Positions 24,350 to 33,497 of a stretch of 64,000 nucleotides of DNA are shown here, piece by piece. Below the pieces are notes generated by a model. It was not told the origin of the DNA. It made no database searches and worked only from the letters and a program-made list of their open reading frames with translations. A program made the position numbers and the translations under genes. Numbering within the stretch: position 1 is the first letter of the stretch; every line of letters starts with the position of its first letter. Origin of the DNA: Sinomicrobium weinanense (lineage in GTDB: Bacteria > Bacteroidota > Bacteroidia > Flavobacteriales > Flavobacteriaceae); NCBI RefSeq assembly GCF_018863395.1, contig NZ_JAHKRR010000007.1:1-64000 (forward strand). Direction: 5' to 3'.

Positions 24350-24384
24350 ATCTTTTCCTTTCCATACCAAAAAAACAGCTTATT

Positions 24385-25818
24385 ATGAAAACACCACGCC
24401 TATCTTTAACCACCATTATATTTACATTCTTTTTAATTACAATCCTCTCAGGCTGTAACAACGGCGACAGCGACAATTATACCGTAGCCCCACCCGAACC
24501 CCTGCCCGGAAAGGCGGACCTTTCTCAATACGACAACGGTAAAAGGGTTATGATGCAGGCCTTCTACTGGGATGTGGAGCCCCGGTTCGAATGGTGGGAA
24601 ATCCTCTCCCGAAAAATAGAAGACTGGGCCGCGTCGGGTATAGACCGGATATGGCTTCCTGTAGCGACCAAGGGACAATCCGGGGAGTTTTCCATGGGAT
24701 ACGACCCTTCGGATTACTTCGACTTCGGCGAATTTGACCAGCACAACACCATCCCCACCCGTTTCGGTACCCGTTCAGATCTGGAAGCCCTGATCGGTAA
24801 GGCTCACAATAACGGACTGGAGGTCATTGCCGATATCGTGCTCAATCACAATTCGGGGGGCGGGGAAGAATTCAATCCGTACCGGAACAAGAACACCCAT
24901 ACGCTTTTTAACAAGGACCACGGCAATGCTTCCGGAATGTTCAACCGGAATTACGAAGATTTCCACCCGAACAGTATCCACGAACATGATGAGGAAGCCC
25001 TTTTCTTCGAAGAACAAGACCTCTGCCACCACCAGTCCCGGGTGCAGGAATGGCTGTGGAAAGGAGAAAATTCCGTGGCCAGGTATTATAAGGACATCAT
25101 GAAATTCGACGGCTGGCGCTTCGATTACGTCAAAGGATACGGTTCCTGGGTGGTCAAGGCGTGGAACGATGAAGTTGGCGGATTTTCCGTTGGGGAATAC
25201 TGGGACGGCTCTGCCCCGAAACTCATAGAATGGGTGGAGGCCTCCGGTTCGGCCGCTTTTGATTTTGCCTGTTTCTATAAACTGGATGAAGCCCTGGACC
25301 GCAACAATGACCTCACCATACTGGAAGGAGACATGCTCTGGAAAACCCATCCTGATAAGGCGGTGACCTTCGTAGCCAATCACGACACGGAAAAGGACGA
25401 AAATCCCGAAAACAATATCAGCACCGCCAATAAAATGCTCGCGTACGCCTATATCCTTACACATAATGGCTATCCGACCATATTTTACAGTGATTATGAG
25501 AACGAGACCTATAAATCGAGGCTGAAAGATCTGATACGTATCCATAACACCATGGCTACCGGACCGATAGAGGTGTTGTACAGCAGCCCTGAAGAATACA
25601 TCATGCGAAGAAACGGAACGAAAGACAATCCCGGGCTTATTCTCTACATGAATATCAGTAGCGGCCACAAACAAAGAACCATTCCTTCGAACTGGAAAGA
25701 CCAATCCCTAGTAGACTACTCCAATAATACCAGTGCCTGGCTTATGACAGATAGTGAAGGGCAGGTTACCATAGAAGCCCCTGCGCGTAGTTTTTCCATA
25801 TGGTCCGTTTCCCAATAA
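24385..25818 (+). CDS. Surface alpha-amylase lipoprotein of the GH13_7-like (archaeal/plant) type
   Basis: A 477-residue lipoprotein (FFLITILSG then Cys, NNGDSDN tail). The barrel begins RVMMQAFYWDVEPRFEWWE and continues IDRIWLPVATKGQSGEFSMG and YDPSDYFDFGEFDQ, closely following archaeal Pyrococcus-type alpha-amylases (GH13_7) rather than SusG. Catalytic sites: DIVLNH, GWRFDYVKGYG (nucleophile), VGEYWD (acid/base) and VANHDTE. A short C-terminal beta domain ends the protein. As the last gene of the susCDE operon it takes the place of SusG, cutting starch at the outer face so that SusCD can import the products. Confidence 0.92.
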   Translation: MKTPRLSLTTIIFTFFLITILSGCNNGDSDNYTVAPPEPLPGKADLSQYDNGKRVMMQAFYWDVEPRFEWWEILSRKIEDWAASGIDRIWLPVATKGQSGEFSMGYDPSDYFDFGEFDQHNTIPTRFGTRSDLEALIGKAHNNGLEVIADIVLNHNSGGGEEFNPYRNKNTHTLFNKDHGNASGMFNRNYEDFHPNSIHEHDEEALFFEEQDLCHHQSRVQEWLWKGENSVARYYKDIMKFDGWRFDYVKGYGSWVVKAWNDEVGGFSVGEYWDGSAPKLIEWVEASGSAAFDFACFYKLDEALDRNNDLTILEGDMLWKTHPDKAVTFVANHDTEKDENPENNISTANKMLAYAYILTHNGYPTIFYSDYENETYKSRLKDLIRIHNTMATGPIEVLYSSPEEYIMRRNGTKDNPGLILYMNISSGHKQRTIPSNWKDQSLVDYSNNTSAWLMTDSEGQVTIEAPARSFSIWSVSQ

Positions 25819-26052
25819 GTAACGGCATTCTTTTCAAAAGTAAATGTTAATCTGTTAAGGACATCAACCCTTTATTTTTCCTAAAAAATAACACATAAAC
25901 AGTCCCCAGGTTAATTATTAACGAAAAAATCAATATATTTATATAGATTGATTTTTCGGAATAACGGTATTTGTAAGTATATTTTTTACATATATATTAT
26001 TTTAACAGCTTTTATAATGCATATACGTCAATTCACTAAAAGTTATCAACAC

Positions 26053-26067
26053 TACAACGTTTTCGTG
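26053..26067. promoter_or_regulatory. LacI-type operator upstream of susC2
   Basis: TACAACGTTTTCGTG is the exact reverse complement of the susC1 site 18371-18385. Its centre is 58 bases upstream of the -7 box centre of susC2, 11 bases (one helical turn) further than at susC1. The rest of the 25819-26157 gap is AT-rich and holds no gene. Confidence 0.75.
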
Positions 26068-26112
26068 ACACCAGGTCCTGGGATTAATAAAAAATTAATA
26101 TAATTTTAACTT

Positions 26113-26120
26113 TAGTTTTG
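26113..26120 (+). promoter_or_regulatory. -7 box of the susC2 promoter
   Basis: TAGTTTTG matches the Bacteroidetes -7 consensus TAnnTTTG and lies 38 bases before the susC2 ATG. A clear -33 TTTG is not seen at the expected distance, which fits a promoter that needs an activator. Confidence 0.6.
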
Positions 26121-26157
26121 ATTTAAACTAACTCAAACACACCAAAAACCACCATTT

Positions 26158-29100
26158 ATGAAAATCGATTTACTTAAAAATCTGGTCTTTGTTTTTTCCA
26201 TATTATCATATGGTGCTATACAGGCCCAGATCACGGTTTCCGGAACGGTTTCCGATGATATGGGGCCGCTGGCCGGGGCCAACATCCTGGTAAAAGGCAC
26301 CACTAACGGAACACAGTCAGATTTTGACGGGAATTTTACCCTGGAAGATGTTGCAGAAGATGCTGTTCTGGTATTCAGTTACGTAGGGTTCAAAAGCCAG
26401 GAAGTGGCCGTGAACGGAAGATCCACGATCAACGTTACAATGGCCGAAGATGCACAGGCACTTGATGAAGTGGTTATTATCGGATATGGAGAAACCACCC
26501 GAAGGGATGCTACCGGTTCTGTAGTCTCCGTGAAAGCAGAAGACTTTAACAAGGGGGTCATTGCTGCTCCCGAAGAACTCATACAAGGTAAAAGCGCCGG
26601 GGTACAGATCACTTCTTCCAGCGGTGAGCCCGGTGCTGGGATCAATATCCGTATCCGGGGTACTTCTTCCGTAAGAAGTAACAACAACCCTCTGTTTGTG
26701 GTTGATGGTATTCCTCTGGCCGGGGATGACACTTCTTCCGGCAGCGCAGATATCGGCCGGGGTTCTTCATCTTCTAAAAATCCGCTGAATTTCATTAATC
26801 CAAACGACATTGCCAGTATAGACGTACTTAAAGACGCCTCGGCAACAGCCATATACGGCTCCAGGGGAGCCAACGGCGTGGTTATCATTACCACTAAAAG
26901 CGGAAGGGGTCAGGAGGGCACTCTGGAATATTCCAATACTATGAGTGTTTCCAGTGCTGCAAAGGAATACGACCTGTTGAACAGAGAACAATTTTTACAA
27001 GGTATAGACCAGTTCGGGGGCAATGTTGAAGAACAGGACCACGGATCAAGCACCGATTGGCAGGACCAAATCACACGGACATCTTTTTCCCATACCCATA
27101 ATTTGTCTTATTCCAACGGGTATGACACTGGAAATTACAGGGTTTCACTGAGTTACTCAGACCAGCAGGGGATTATCAAAAACTCCTCTATGGAGCGCCT
27201 TAACGGAAGGCTGAACTTTAATCAACGTCTTTTTAAGGACAAACTGAAACTCGGAGCCCAGATCACCATTTCACGGGTAAATGACGAAGCTCCCCTAATA
27301 ACAAACAATGCAGGGTTTGAAGGAGATTTACTCGGTGCCTCATATATGGCCAATCCTACCTGGCCATCTGACCCGGATTTCCAGTTTTCCAACTCCAACC
27401 TGAATCCCCTGTCCATGTTAAAATACTACCAGGACAAAACAAAAACGAACAGAAGTCTTATAAACCTGTCCGCCGAATACGATTTTACGAACGAATTCAA
27501 TGTAAAGGTAAACACGGGCTTTGATAACTCTTCTTCCGACAGGGATGGTGTACTTTCACCTGAATTGTTCATGGGGGATGGAGTATTTGGGAACGGACGC
27601 GCCTTTATCTCCGAAATCGAAACCAGCAGTCAGCTACTTGAAGTACTCTTTAACTACCGAAAAGAATTTGAAAACTCTAAATTGACAGCCTTGCTGGGGT
27701 ACTCTTACCAGGAGTTTAACAATGAAGGAAGAAATTATCAGGGCTGGGGTTTTTCGGGCACCAATATGAACGGAATTGTGGACGATCTGAAAGCCACTGA
27801 CCGGATTGTGAGAAATTCCATTACCGGGGCCTATCAGCAATACGGTTACGGGACAGATGGCGCTTTTGTAAACCGCCTGTTTCCCGAACCTGTTTCCGAA
27901 ACCATCACTGTAGCCGATACACCGGCAAGAGCGGCGGTTTCTGACTGGTATAATTACACAGACGAACTTCAGTCATTCTTCGGGCGGATAAACTATACCC
28001 TCAAAGACCGATACCTGTTTACCGCTACTCTGAGAGCCGACGGTTCTTCCAAATTTGGTGGAAATAACAAATACGGATATTTCCCCTCCGGTGCCTTCGC
28101 ATGGATACTTTCCGACGAAGAATTTATCCCGGAAGCCTTTTATAATCTGAAATTACGCCTCGGTTATGGTGTTACCGGTAACCAGGAATTACCACACAAC
28201 CTCTATCAGACACGGCAACGATACGGTGGGCTCGGGGTTAACGACAGCGGAGTGGTGCAATCATCCGGGCTGAACGACTTGGCCTTCGCCAATCCTGACC
28301 TCAAATGGGAACAAACCCAGCAATTTAACATAGGTATTGATTTCGGTTTCTGGGACAACCGTTTCAACGGTTCCGTAGACCTCTACCGCAAAAATACCAC
28401 AGACTTGCTGATGCAAATAACATCTGCCCAACCTGCATCGCAACCCTTTGTATATCGTAACCTTGATGCCGATGTAATCAACAAGGGCTTTGAGATCACC
28501 TTGAATTATGGCCTGATAGAAACAGAAGATTTTACATGGGACCTGAGCACTAATTTTTCCTATAACGACAATGTGGTAAAAAACTTTGACGGCATTGTGG
28601 ATACTGGTGGAATCAACGGACAAGGACTTACAGGAGCTTTTGCCCAAAGAATTGAGGACGGACAACCGCTGTTCTCCTATTTCCTCCGTGAATTTACCGG
28701 TTATGACGAAAACGGACTGTCCACCTACGAAGGAGGTGACCTTCAGAAGTTTGTGGGAAAAAGTGCCCTCCCCAAGTACAATCTGGGGATTTCCACCAAT
28801 TTCAGGTATAAGAGCTGGGATTTATCGGCTTTTTTTTCCGGCCAGTTCGGGCACTATATATATAATAATACCCAAAACGCCTTCTTTACAGCCGGGTCCA
28901 TAGGAAACGGAAGAAATGTCACTAAAGATGTCCTCGGCAGTGAAGAGTCTGGTGCCAATGCCCCAGATGTATCTACAAGGTTCCTTGAAAAGGGAGATTT
29001 TTTAAGGCTGCAGAACATCACATTAGGGCACAATTTCGAATTTGCCGACAAATCCAAAGTATTTAAATCCCTTCGAATATATCTAAATGCGCAAAACCTC

Positions 29101-29241
29101 GTTGTGATCACCGATTATTCTGGGCTGGATCCAGAGGTAAACACGAATAAAGAGCTCAACGGTGTTCCCTCCCTGGGTATAGATTACACCTCCTATCCGA
29201 GGCCGAGAACATTTACATTAGGGTTAAATGCATCATTCTAA
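26158..29241 (+). CDS. Second SusC-like TonB-dependent transporter
   Basis: A 1027-residue SusC paralogue: signal ending LSYGAIQA, carboxypeptidase-like domain (VSGTVSDDMGPLAGANILVK), TonB box region (DEVVIIGYGE), plug with SSGEPGAGINIRIRGTSS and VLKDASATAIYGSRGANGV, and a C-terminal barrel ending PRPRTFTLGLNASF. It resembles the first SusC but has a longer barrel with different loops. The next gene is its SusD partner, and the same LacI-type site precedes it. It probably handles a different length or branching of maltodextrin. No SusE or enzyme gene follows. Confidence 0.95.
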   Translation: MKIDLLKNLVFVFSILSYGAIQAQITVSGTVSDDMGPLAGANILVKGTTNGTQSDFDGNFTLEDVAEDAVLVFSYVGFKSQEVAVNGRSTINVTMAEDAQALDEVVIIGYGETTRRDATGSVVSVKAEDFNKGVIAAPEELIQGKSAGVQITSSSGEPGAGINIRIRGTSSVRSNNNPLFVVDGIPLAGDDTSSGSADIGRGSSSSKNPLNFINPNDIASIDVLKDASATAIYGSRGANGVVIITTKSGRGQEGTLEYSNTMSVSSAAKEYDLLNREQFLQGIDQFGGNVEEQDHGSSTDWQDQITRTSFSHTHNLSYSNGYDTGNYRVSLSYSDQQGIIKNSSMERLNGRLNFNQRLFKDKLKLGAQITISRVNDEAPLITNNAGFEGDLLGASYMANPTWPSDPDFQFSNSNLNPLSMLKYYQDKTKTNRSLINLSAEYDFTNEFNVKVNTGFDNSSSDRDGVLSPELFMGDGVFGNGRAFISEIETSSQLLEVLFNYRKEFENSKLTALLGYSYQEFNNEGRNYQGWGFSGTNMNGIVDDLKATDRIVRNSITGAYQQYGYGTDGAFVNRLFPEPVSETITVADTPARAAVSDWYNYTDELQSFFGRINYTLKDRYLFTATLRADGSSKFGGNNKYGYFPSGAFAWILSDEEFIPEAFYNLKLRLGYGVTGNQELPHNLYQTRQRYGGLGVNDSGVVQSSGLNDLAFANPDLKWEQTQQFNIGIDFGFWDNRFNGSVDLYRKNTTDLLMQITSAQPASQPFVYRNLDADVINKGFEITLNYGLIETEDFTWDLSTNFSYNDNVVKNFDGIVDTGGINGQGLTGAFAQRIEDGQPLFSYFLREFTGYDENGLSTYEGGDLQKFVGKSALPKYNLGISTNFRYKSWDLSAFFSGQFGHYIYNNTQNAFFTAGSIGNGRNVTKDVLGSEESGANAPDVSTRFLEKGDFLRLQNITLGHNFEFADKSKVFKSLRIYLNAQNLVVITDYSGLDPEVNTNKELNGVPSLGIDYTSYPRPRTFTLGLNASF

Positions 29242-29251
29242 AAAACACATC

Positions 29252-30835
29252 ATGAAAAATATAACGAGAAACATTTTCACTATAGGTTTTATCATCCTCG
29301 CCTTTTCCTGTACAGACCTTGATGTAGACGAAAAAGACTCTATCGTGATACCGGATACGGACGAAGGTTTTGGAGGTGTGAATCCTGGAGAGGCACTGGG
29401 AGCTGCATATATCGATATTCGAAATACATTTAACACCCAGGAAGCCCTATATGCTCTTTCTGAAGTATCTACAGACGAAATGCTTGTACCTACAAGGGGT
29501 ACCGATTGGGGAGATAACGGGGTATGGCGGGTACTGCACGAACATACCTGGGACCCCACTCACAGAGATGTGTTAAGTGCATGGAACAGGTTAAATTCCA
29601 ATGTTTTCAGACTTAATCAACTCCTGGCTCCCCAATCACAGGCCAGCACACAACAAGCAGCCGAAGCCAAGTTTTTAAGAGCATTCAGTATGTTCCACGT
29701 TATGGACCTCTACGGACAAGTCCCTTTCCGGGAAGCTGACGAAGGAGTGGAAGTAGATCCCAGGGTAATGACAGCAAGTGAGGCCTTTGACTTTATTATA
29801 AACGACCTCAACGAGGCCCTTGCCGATCTTCCCTCAACCTCTCCGGGCGCCGGGACTATTAAAGCTTCCAAAGCAGCCGCCAATTTTTTACTGGCTAAGT
29901 TATATCTCAATAAACATATATATAAGGGCACCGGAAATCCCGAAGCCGCAGATATGACCATGGTGATCCAGGCTGTTGACGCCATAAAGAATGACGGTTT
30001 CGACTTACAGGAAGGGTTCTTTGACCTCTTCAAGAACGATCCGGATAACGAAACGATTTGGTATACTGATGCGGGTGTCGACACTAGAATGTGGAATGGA
30101 CTTCACTACCACCAGGTTGTTCCCGATAACGACGGCGGCGGATGGAACGGTTTCTCTACCCTGGCCGAGTTTTATAACCTGTTTGAGGGCGATCCCGAAA
30201 CCAATGTTGCCGGTTCCGGCCAGGAAGAAAGACGGGGATTTGTACCTGACATAGCTTCAGACAACATAGACGACACGAATTATGGCATTGGGTATGGCTT
30301 TTTGGTAGGCCAACAATATGGTGTGGCCAAAGACAACAATAATAAAATTATCGTGCCGCTCCAACCCATTGCCCTGAACGACCGCCCGGGCAACCCCCTT
30401 GTATTTACAAAAGACTTCCCGGCATTGGTAGGAAATAATGAAAGAACCGGAATAAGGGTATTAAAATACCACCCGGCCAATGGAGCTTTTGCCACGGGAA
30501 TGATCATCTTCCGGTATGCCGACGCACATCTGATGAAAGCGGAAGCAATTTTAAGAGGAGGTTCTTCCGGAGAAGACGCAACGGCATTGGTAAACGAATT
30601 GAGAACCCTGAGGAAAGCCTCTACTCTCTCTTCCGTAGACCTGGAAACCCTACTCGACGAAAGAGGAAGGGAACTCTACAACGAAGGATGGAGAAGAAAT
30701 GACATGATCCGTTTCGGCGCCTATACAGGACAATGGGAATTTAAAGAGAATACCGAAGAGTTCAGAGTATTGTATCCGATTCCTGCAACTGCCCTGGTAT
30801 CTAACCCCAACCTGGAGCAAAACCCAGGATATTAA
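29252..30835 (+). CDS. Second SusD-like lipoprotein
   Basis: About 527 residues from the ATG at 29252 (MKNITRNIFTIGFIILAFS then Cys). An upstream in-frame ATG at 29228 lies inside the end of susC2 and would disturb the signal. The acidic post-Cys sequence (TDLDVDEKDS), the helices AEAKFLRAFSMFHVMDLYGQ and ANFLLAKLYLNKHIYKG, and the C-terminal LLDERGRELYNEGWRRNDMI with LVSNPNLEQNPGY are SusD hallmarks. It is the partner of susC2 (10-base gap). A strong terminator follows at 30887-30914. Confidence 0.94.
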   Translation: MKNITRNIFTIGFIILAFSCTDLDVDEKDSIVIPDTDEGFGGVNPGEALGAAYIDIRNTFNTQEALYALSEVSTDEMLVPTRGTDWGDNGVWRVLHEHTWDPTHRDVLSAWNRLNSNVFRLNQLLAPQSQASTQQAAEAKFLRAFSMFHVMDLYGQVPFREADEGVEVDPRVMTASEAFDFIINDLNEALADLPSTSPGAGTIKASKAAANFLLAKLYLNKHIYKGTGNPEAADMTMVIQAVDAIKNDGFDLQEGFFDLFKNDPDNETIWYTDAGVDTRMWNGLHYHQVVPDNDGGGWNGFSTLAEFYNLFEGDPETNVAGSGQEERRGFVPDIASDNIDDTNYGIGYGFLVGQQYGVAKDNNNKIIVPLQPIALNDRPGNPLVFTKDFPALVGNNERTGIRVLKYHPANGAFATGMIIFRYADAHLMKAEAILRGGSSGEDATALVNELRTLRKASTLSSVDLETLLDERGRELYNEGWRRNDMIRFGAYTGQWEFKENTEEFRVLYPIPATALVSNPNLEQNPGY

Positions 30836-30886
30836 CAGCATTTTTTTGAACGATTGTTTGTTCCTCATATCTATTTTGAATTAAAG

Positions 30887-30914
30887 AGACTGCTTTTCCG
30901 GCAGTCTTTTTTTT
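30887..30914 (+). terminator. Rho-independent terminator of susC2-susD2
   Basis: AGACTGC (30887-30893) and GCAGTCT (30901-30907) form a perfect 7-base stem with loop TTTTCCG and a run of eight T. Confidence 0.9.
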
Positions 30915-31060
30915 GCTTATATTCATTACAGGGGTTACTTTACTACTTTTAACTGTAAAAAACGAAAGAATTTACTTATTTTTGTTAGAACAACACATAC
31001 CGGGCAGTGACAGGCAGGATAGATTTCTACAACTGTTGCCTGTCCAAAACAAAAGAGATC

Positions 31061-31414
31061 ATGAAAACTGTTTTAAAAGTATTGCTCACTGCCTTAGCCG
31101 TGGTACTCCTTGCAAGAATACTCCCCGGCGTAAGCGTTGACAGTTACCTCACAGCCATTCTCGTAGCTGTGGTACTGGCCCTGCTGAACCTCATCGTAAA
31201 ACCCGTGCTCATTATATTTACACTCCCCATTACCATACTTACACTGGGGCTTTTCCTCCTTATTATCAATGCACTGGTTATCCTGATCACGGACAGCCTG
31301 ATAGGAGGTTTTCAGGTGGCCAATATCTGGTGGGCACTGCTCTTCAGCCTGCTGTTGTCTTTTCTTCAGTCCATACTGCATTCGTTCCTTCGGGAAAACC
31401 GGCAGGACGGTTAA
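31061..31414 (+). CDS. Phage-holin-4-like small membrane protein
   Basis: A 117-residue protein from the ATG at 31061; an ATG at 31007 is in frame but adds an unlikely polar leader. It has four hydrophobic helices and family blocks ILPGVSVDSYLTAILVA, LNLIVKPVLIIFTLPITI and LGLFLLIINALVILITD, the pattern of the widespread phage holin family IV/membrane protein YvlD-type group. Despite the name, such genes are chromosomal and not phage-linked here. Role unknown, possibly envelope-stress related. The Crp-like gene follows after 50 bases. Confidence 0.8.
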   Translation: MKTVLKVLLTALAVVLLARILPGVSVDSYLTAILVAVVLALLNLIVKPVLIIFTLPITILTLGLFLLIINALVILITDSLIGGFQVANIWWALLFSLLLSFLQSILHSFLRENRQDG

Positions 31415-31464
31415 AAGACGCTGTCAACCATGTATACAGAATAATAAAAGTACCGTACCGCGCT

Positions 31465-32076
31465 ATGAGTGATATCCCTGCTCTATATCTCGAAAAATTC
31501 AGAGAGCACCTTCAAAAGATCATCGCGGTCAATGAAGATGACTTCAGGCTTATCTCCCCGTTTTTTACCCTGAAAACCCTCCGGAAAAAAGAATACCTGC
31601 TCCGTCCACCCCAGGTGTCCGGATATGAAAGCTATATCGTAAAAGGGTTGTTTCAAAGTTCCCTTATCGATGACAGTGGCAAGCTACACCTCCTCTATTT
31701 TCCACATGAGGATTGGTGGGTCGGGGATTTTAAAAGTTTCAGGACCGACCAGGCCTCATCCATGGAGATCGTAGCCCTGGAAGACGCCGTATTATTGCAG
31801 ATCACAAAGGCATCGCTGGAAGAGCTGTACCAGAGCCTCCCCGTATTTGAACGGTTTTTCAGGATCTTGAATGAAAATTCCGCCATCGCCCTGCAAAACA
31901 GGCTTGTGCAACACTTTTCCAAGGATTCTGAAAAAAAATACCTGGACTTCCTGAAAAAATACCCCACACTGAAAAACAGGCTGACCAACCGGCAGATTGC
32001 AGGTTTTCTGGGTGTCACCCCCGAATATTTCAGTCTTATGCGTAAAAGGATACTCCAAAAAGACCGGGATTCCTGA
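31465..32076 (+). CDS. Crp/Fnr-family transcriptional regulator
   Basis: A 203-residue regulator from the ATG at 31465 (MSDIPALYLEKF...). A longer frame from 31330 overlaps the membrane-protein gene and is unlikely. A cyclic-nucleotide-binding-type beta barrel (about 20-135; KEYLLRPPQVSGYESYIVKG and YFPHEDWWVGDF) is followed by an HTH with RLTNRQIAGFLGVTPEYFSL. The cAMP-contact residues of E. coli Crp are not conserved, as usual for Bacteroidetes members, so the ligand is unknown. It lies 160 bases upstream of an Old Yellow Enzyme gene in the same direction and may regulate it. Confidence 0.87.
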   Translation: MSDIPALYLEKFREHLQKIIAVNEDDFRLISPFFTLKTLRKKEYLLRPPQVSGYESYIVKGLFQSSLIDDSGKLHLLYFPHEDWWVGDFKSFRTDQASSMEIVALEDAVLLQITKASLEELYQSLPVFERFFRILNENSAIALQNRLVQHFSKDSEKKYLDFLKKYPTLKNRLTNRQIAGFLGVTPEYFSLMRKRILQKDRDS

Positions 32077-32200
32077 ATTCACCCTTATATCCTCATTCCG
32101 GATAAACCGAATTTGTGACAGGGCGAATCCTCATCTCGAATATTTTATAACTCCGTTAAATGTCTTAACATACCTTAAGTTTTTCCCGCCTGATGTCCCC

Positions 32201-32208
32201 TAAGTTTG
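32201..32208 (+). promoter_or_regulatory. -7 box of the flavin oxidoreductase gene
   Basis: TAAGTTTG at 32201-32208 fits TAnnTTTG and lies 27 bases before the ATG at 32236. TTAAGTTTTT at 32175-32184 is the only -33-like sequence at about the right distance. Confidence 0.55.
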
Positions 32209-32235
32209 CATTGTAAAACAAAAAACAAACGAACA

Positions 32236-33354
32236 ATGAAAACTTTTTTTGACGAAACCCACATCAACAAAAACAAAATATCCAACCGTTTTTTTGTAGC
32301 TCCCATGTCTCGCGTAAGCGCGGAATTTTCCGGGATACCTACCGAAGAAATGGCGGCTTATTACACGGGCTTTGCCGAAGGCGGCTTCGGGGGGATCATT
32401 ACCGAAGGGCTTTACACCGACGAACACTATTCCAGGTCATATCCCAATCAGCCAGGCCTGGTCTCTGAAGCTCAGATACGCGCATGGCAACATATCACCG
32501 GGGCCATCAAAAAACACAATTCGGTAGTCATTGCCCAGCTAATGCATGCGGGTTCCATTTCCCAGGTACTGGAACGGACCAAAGCACCGTCCCGCATTAC
32601 ACCCCTGGGCAAAAAACTGGCGGCATACGGGGGAGGCGACGGCCCGTTTCCCATCCCGGACGAAATGGATGAAAAAGACGTCCGGAATATGAAGGATGGT
32701 TTTATCCGGGCTGCAAAAAATGCAGTAAAAGCAGGGTTTCACGGCATCGAACTACACGCAGCCAACGGATATCTGCTCGATCAGTTCCACACGGATTACC
32801 TCAACCTGCGAACGGACAAATACGGCCAGACCGTAGAAAACCGCCTTAGAATAACTACCGAGATCACCGAAGAGATCAGGAACCAGGTCCCTTCCGATTT
32901 TATTGTGGGACTTAGAATTTCCGAAGGAAAAGTGAACAATCTGTCCCATCGATGGAAAGGAGGCAGCCAAACCGCCCGGGAAATCCTCAACCAGATCCGG
33001 AAAATGCCTGTCGACTACCTTCACATAGCCGCAGAACATTACGGATGGAAAGAAGAGTGCCGTTACGAAGACGGTACTTCCCTTACCGGCCTGGCCAGGG
33101 ATATCCTGGAATGCCCGGTCATGGCCAACGGCGGCCTGCACGACCTCGACCTTTCCCGGGAATTACTGGAAACCAACCAGGCCGACCTGTTTTCCATAGG
33201 CAAATACGCCCTGTCCAATCCCGATTTTGTCCGCAAGGTAAAACACAACATACCGCTCACCCCTTTCCGAAAAGAATTGCTGTACCCCAACCCCTCCCTG
33301 TTCACCGACGAAAAACACAGGATGTACCTCGACGAACAGCACCGAATGGTTTAG
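32236..33354 (+). CDS. NADH:flavin oxidoreductase, Old Yellow Enzyme family
   Basis: About 372 residues from the ATG at 32236 (MKTFFDETHINKNKISNRFFVAP...). The TIM-barrel OYE signatures are present: NRFFVAPMSRVSAE near the N-terminus, VVIAQLMHAGS, AGFHGIELHAANGYLLDQF, LNLRTDKYGQTVENRLR, and a C-terminal FMN-phosphate region PVMANGGLHD...SIGKYALSNPDF. It binds FMN and reduces activated C=C bonds of electrophiles with NAD(P)H. Cytoplasmic. It has its own promoter and sits next to a Crp-like regulator, suggesting induction by electrophile or redox stress (inference). Confidence 0.92.
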   Translation: MKTFFDETHINKNKISNRFFVAPMSRVSAEFSGIPTEEMAAYYTGFAEGGFGGIITEGLYTDEHYSRSYPNQPGLVSEAQIRAWQHITGAIKKHNSVVIAQLMHAGSISQVLERTKAPSRITPLGKKLAAYGGGDGPFPIPDEMDEKDVRNMKDGFIRAAKNAVKAGFHGIELHAANGYLLDQFHTDYLNLRTDKYGQTVENRLRITTEITEEIRNQVPSDFIVGLRISEGKVNNLSHRWKGGSQTAREILNQIRKMPVDYLHIAAEHYGWKEECRYEDGTSLTGLARDILECPVMANGGLHDLDLSRELLETNQADLFSIGKYALSNPDFVRKVKHNIPLTPFRKELLYPNPSLFTDEKHRMYLDEQHRMV

Positions 33355-33424
33355 GTCTGCAATGCCGGGAAATGTCCTTGAAATCAGGTAAAAGAAGCTC
33401 TCTAAAATTCAGGCGTTCAAAAAG

Positions 33425-33455
33425 TTGGTTAAAATTGCAAAATGTCATAATTTTG
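33425..33455 (+). promoter_or_regulatory. Promoter of tig
   Basis: TTG at 33425-33427 and TAATTTTG at 33448-33455 are spaced by 20 bases, matching the Bacteroidetes consensus. They lie 42 bases before the trigger factor ATG. Confidence 0.65.
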
Positions 33456-33497
33456 CACCCTGTTTTACAGGCCATGTTAATTTATTAAAGCGAATAA

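Noticed and set aside
31061-31414. Prophage remnant based on the holin-like gene
   Set aside because: No other phage genes are nearby and this family is common in chromosomes outside prophages.
31330-31464. Longer start of the Crp-like protein at 31330
   Set aside because: Overlaps the upstream membrane-protein gene; the family N-terminus fits the ATG at 31465.
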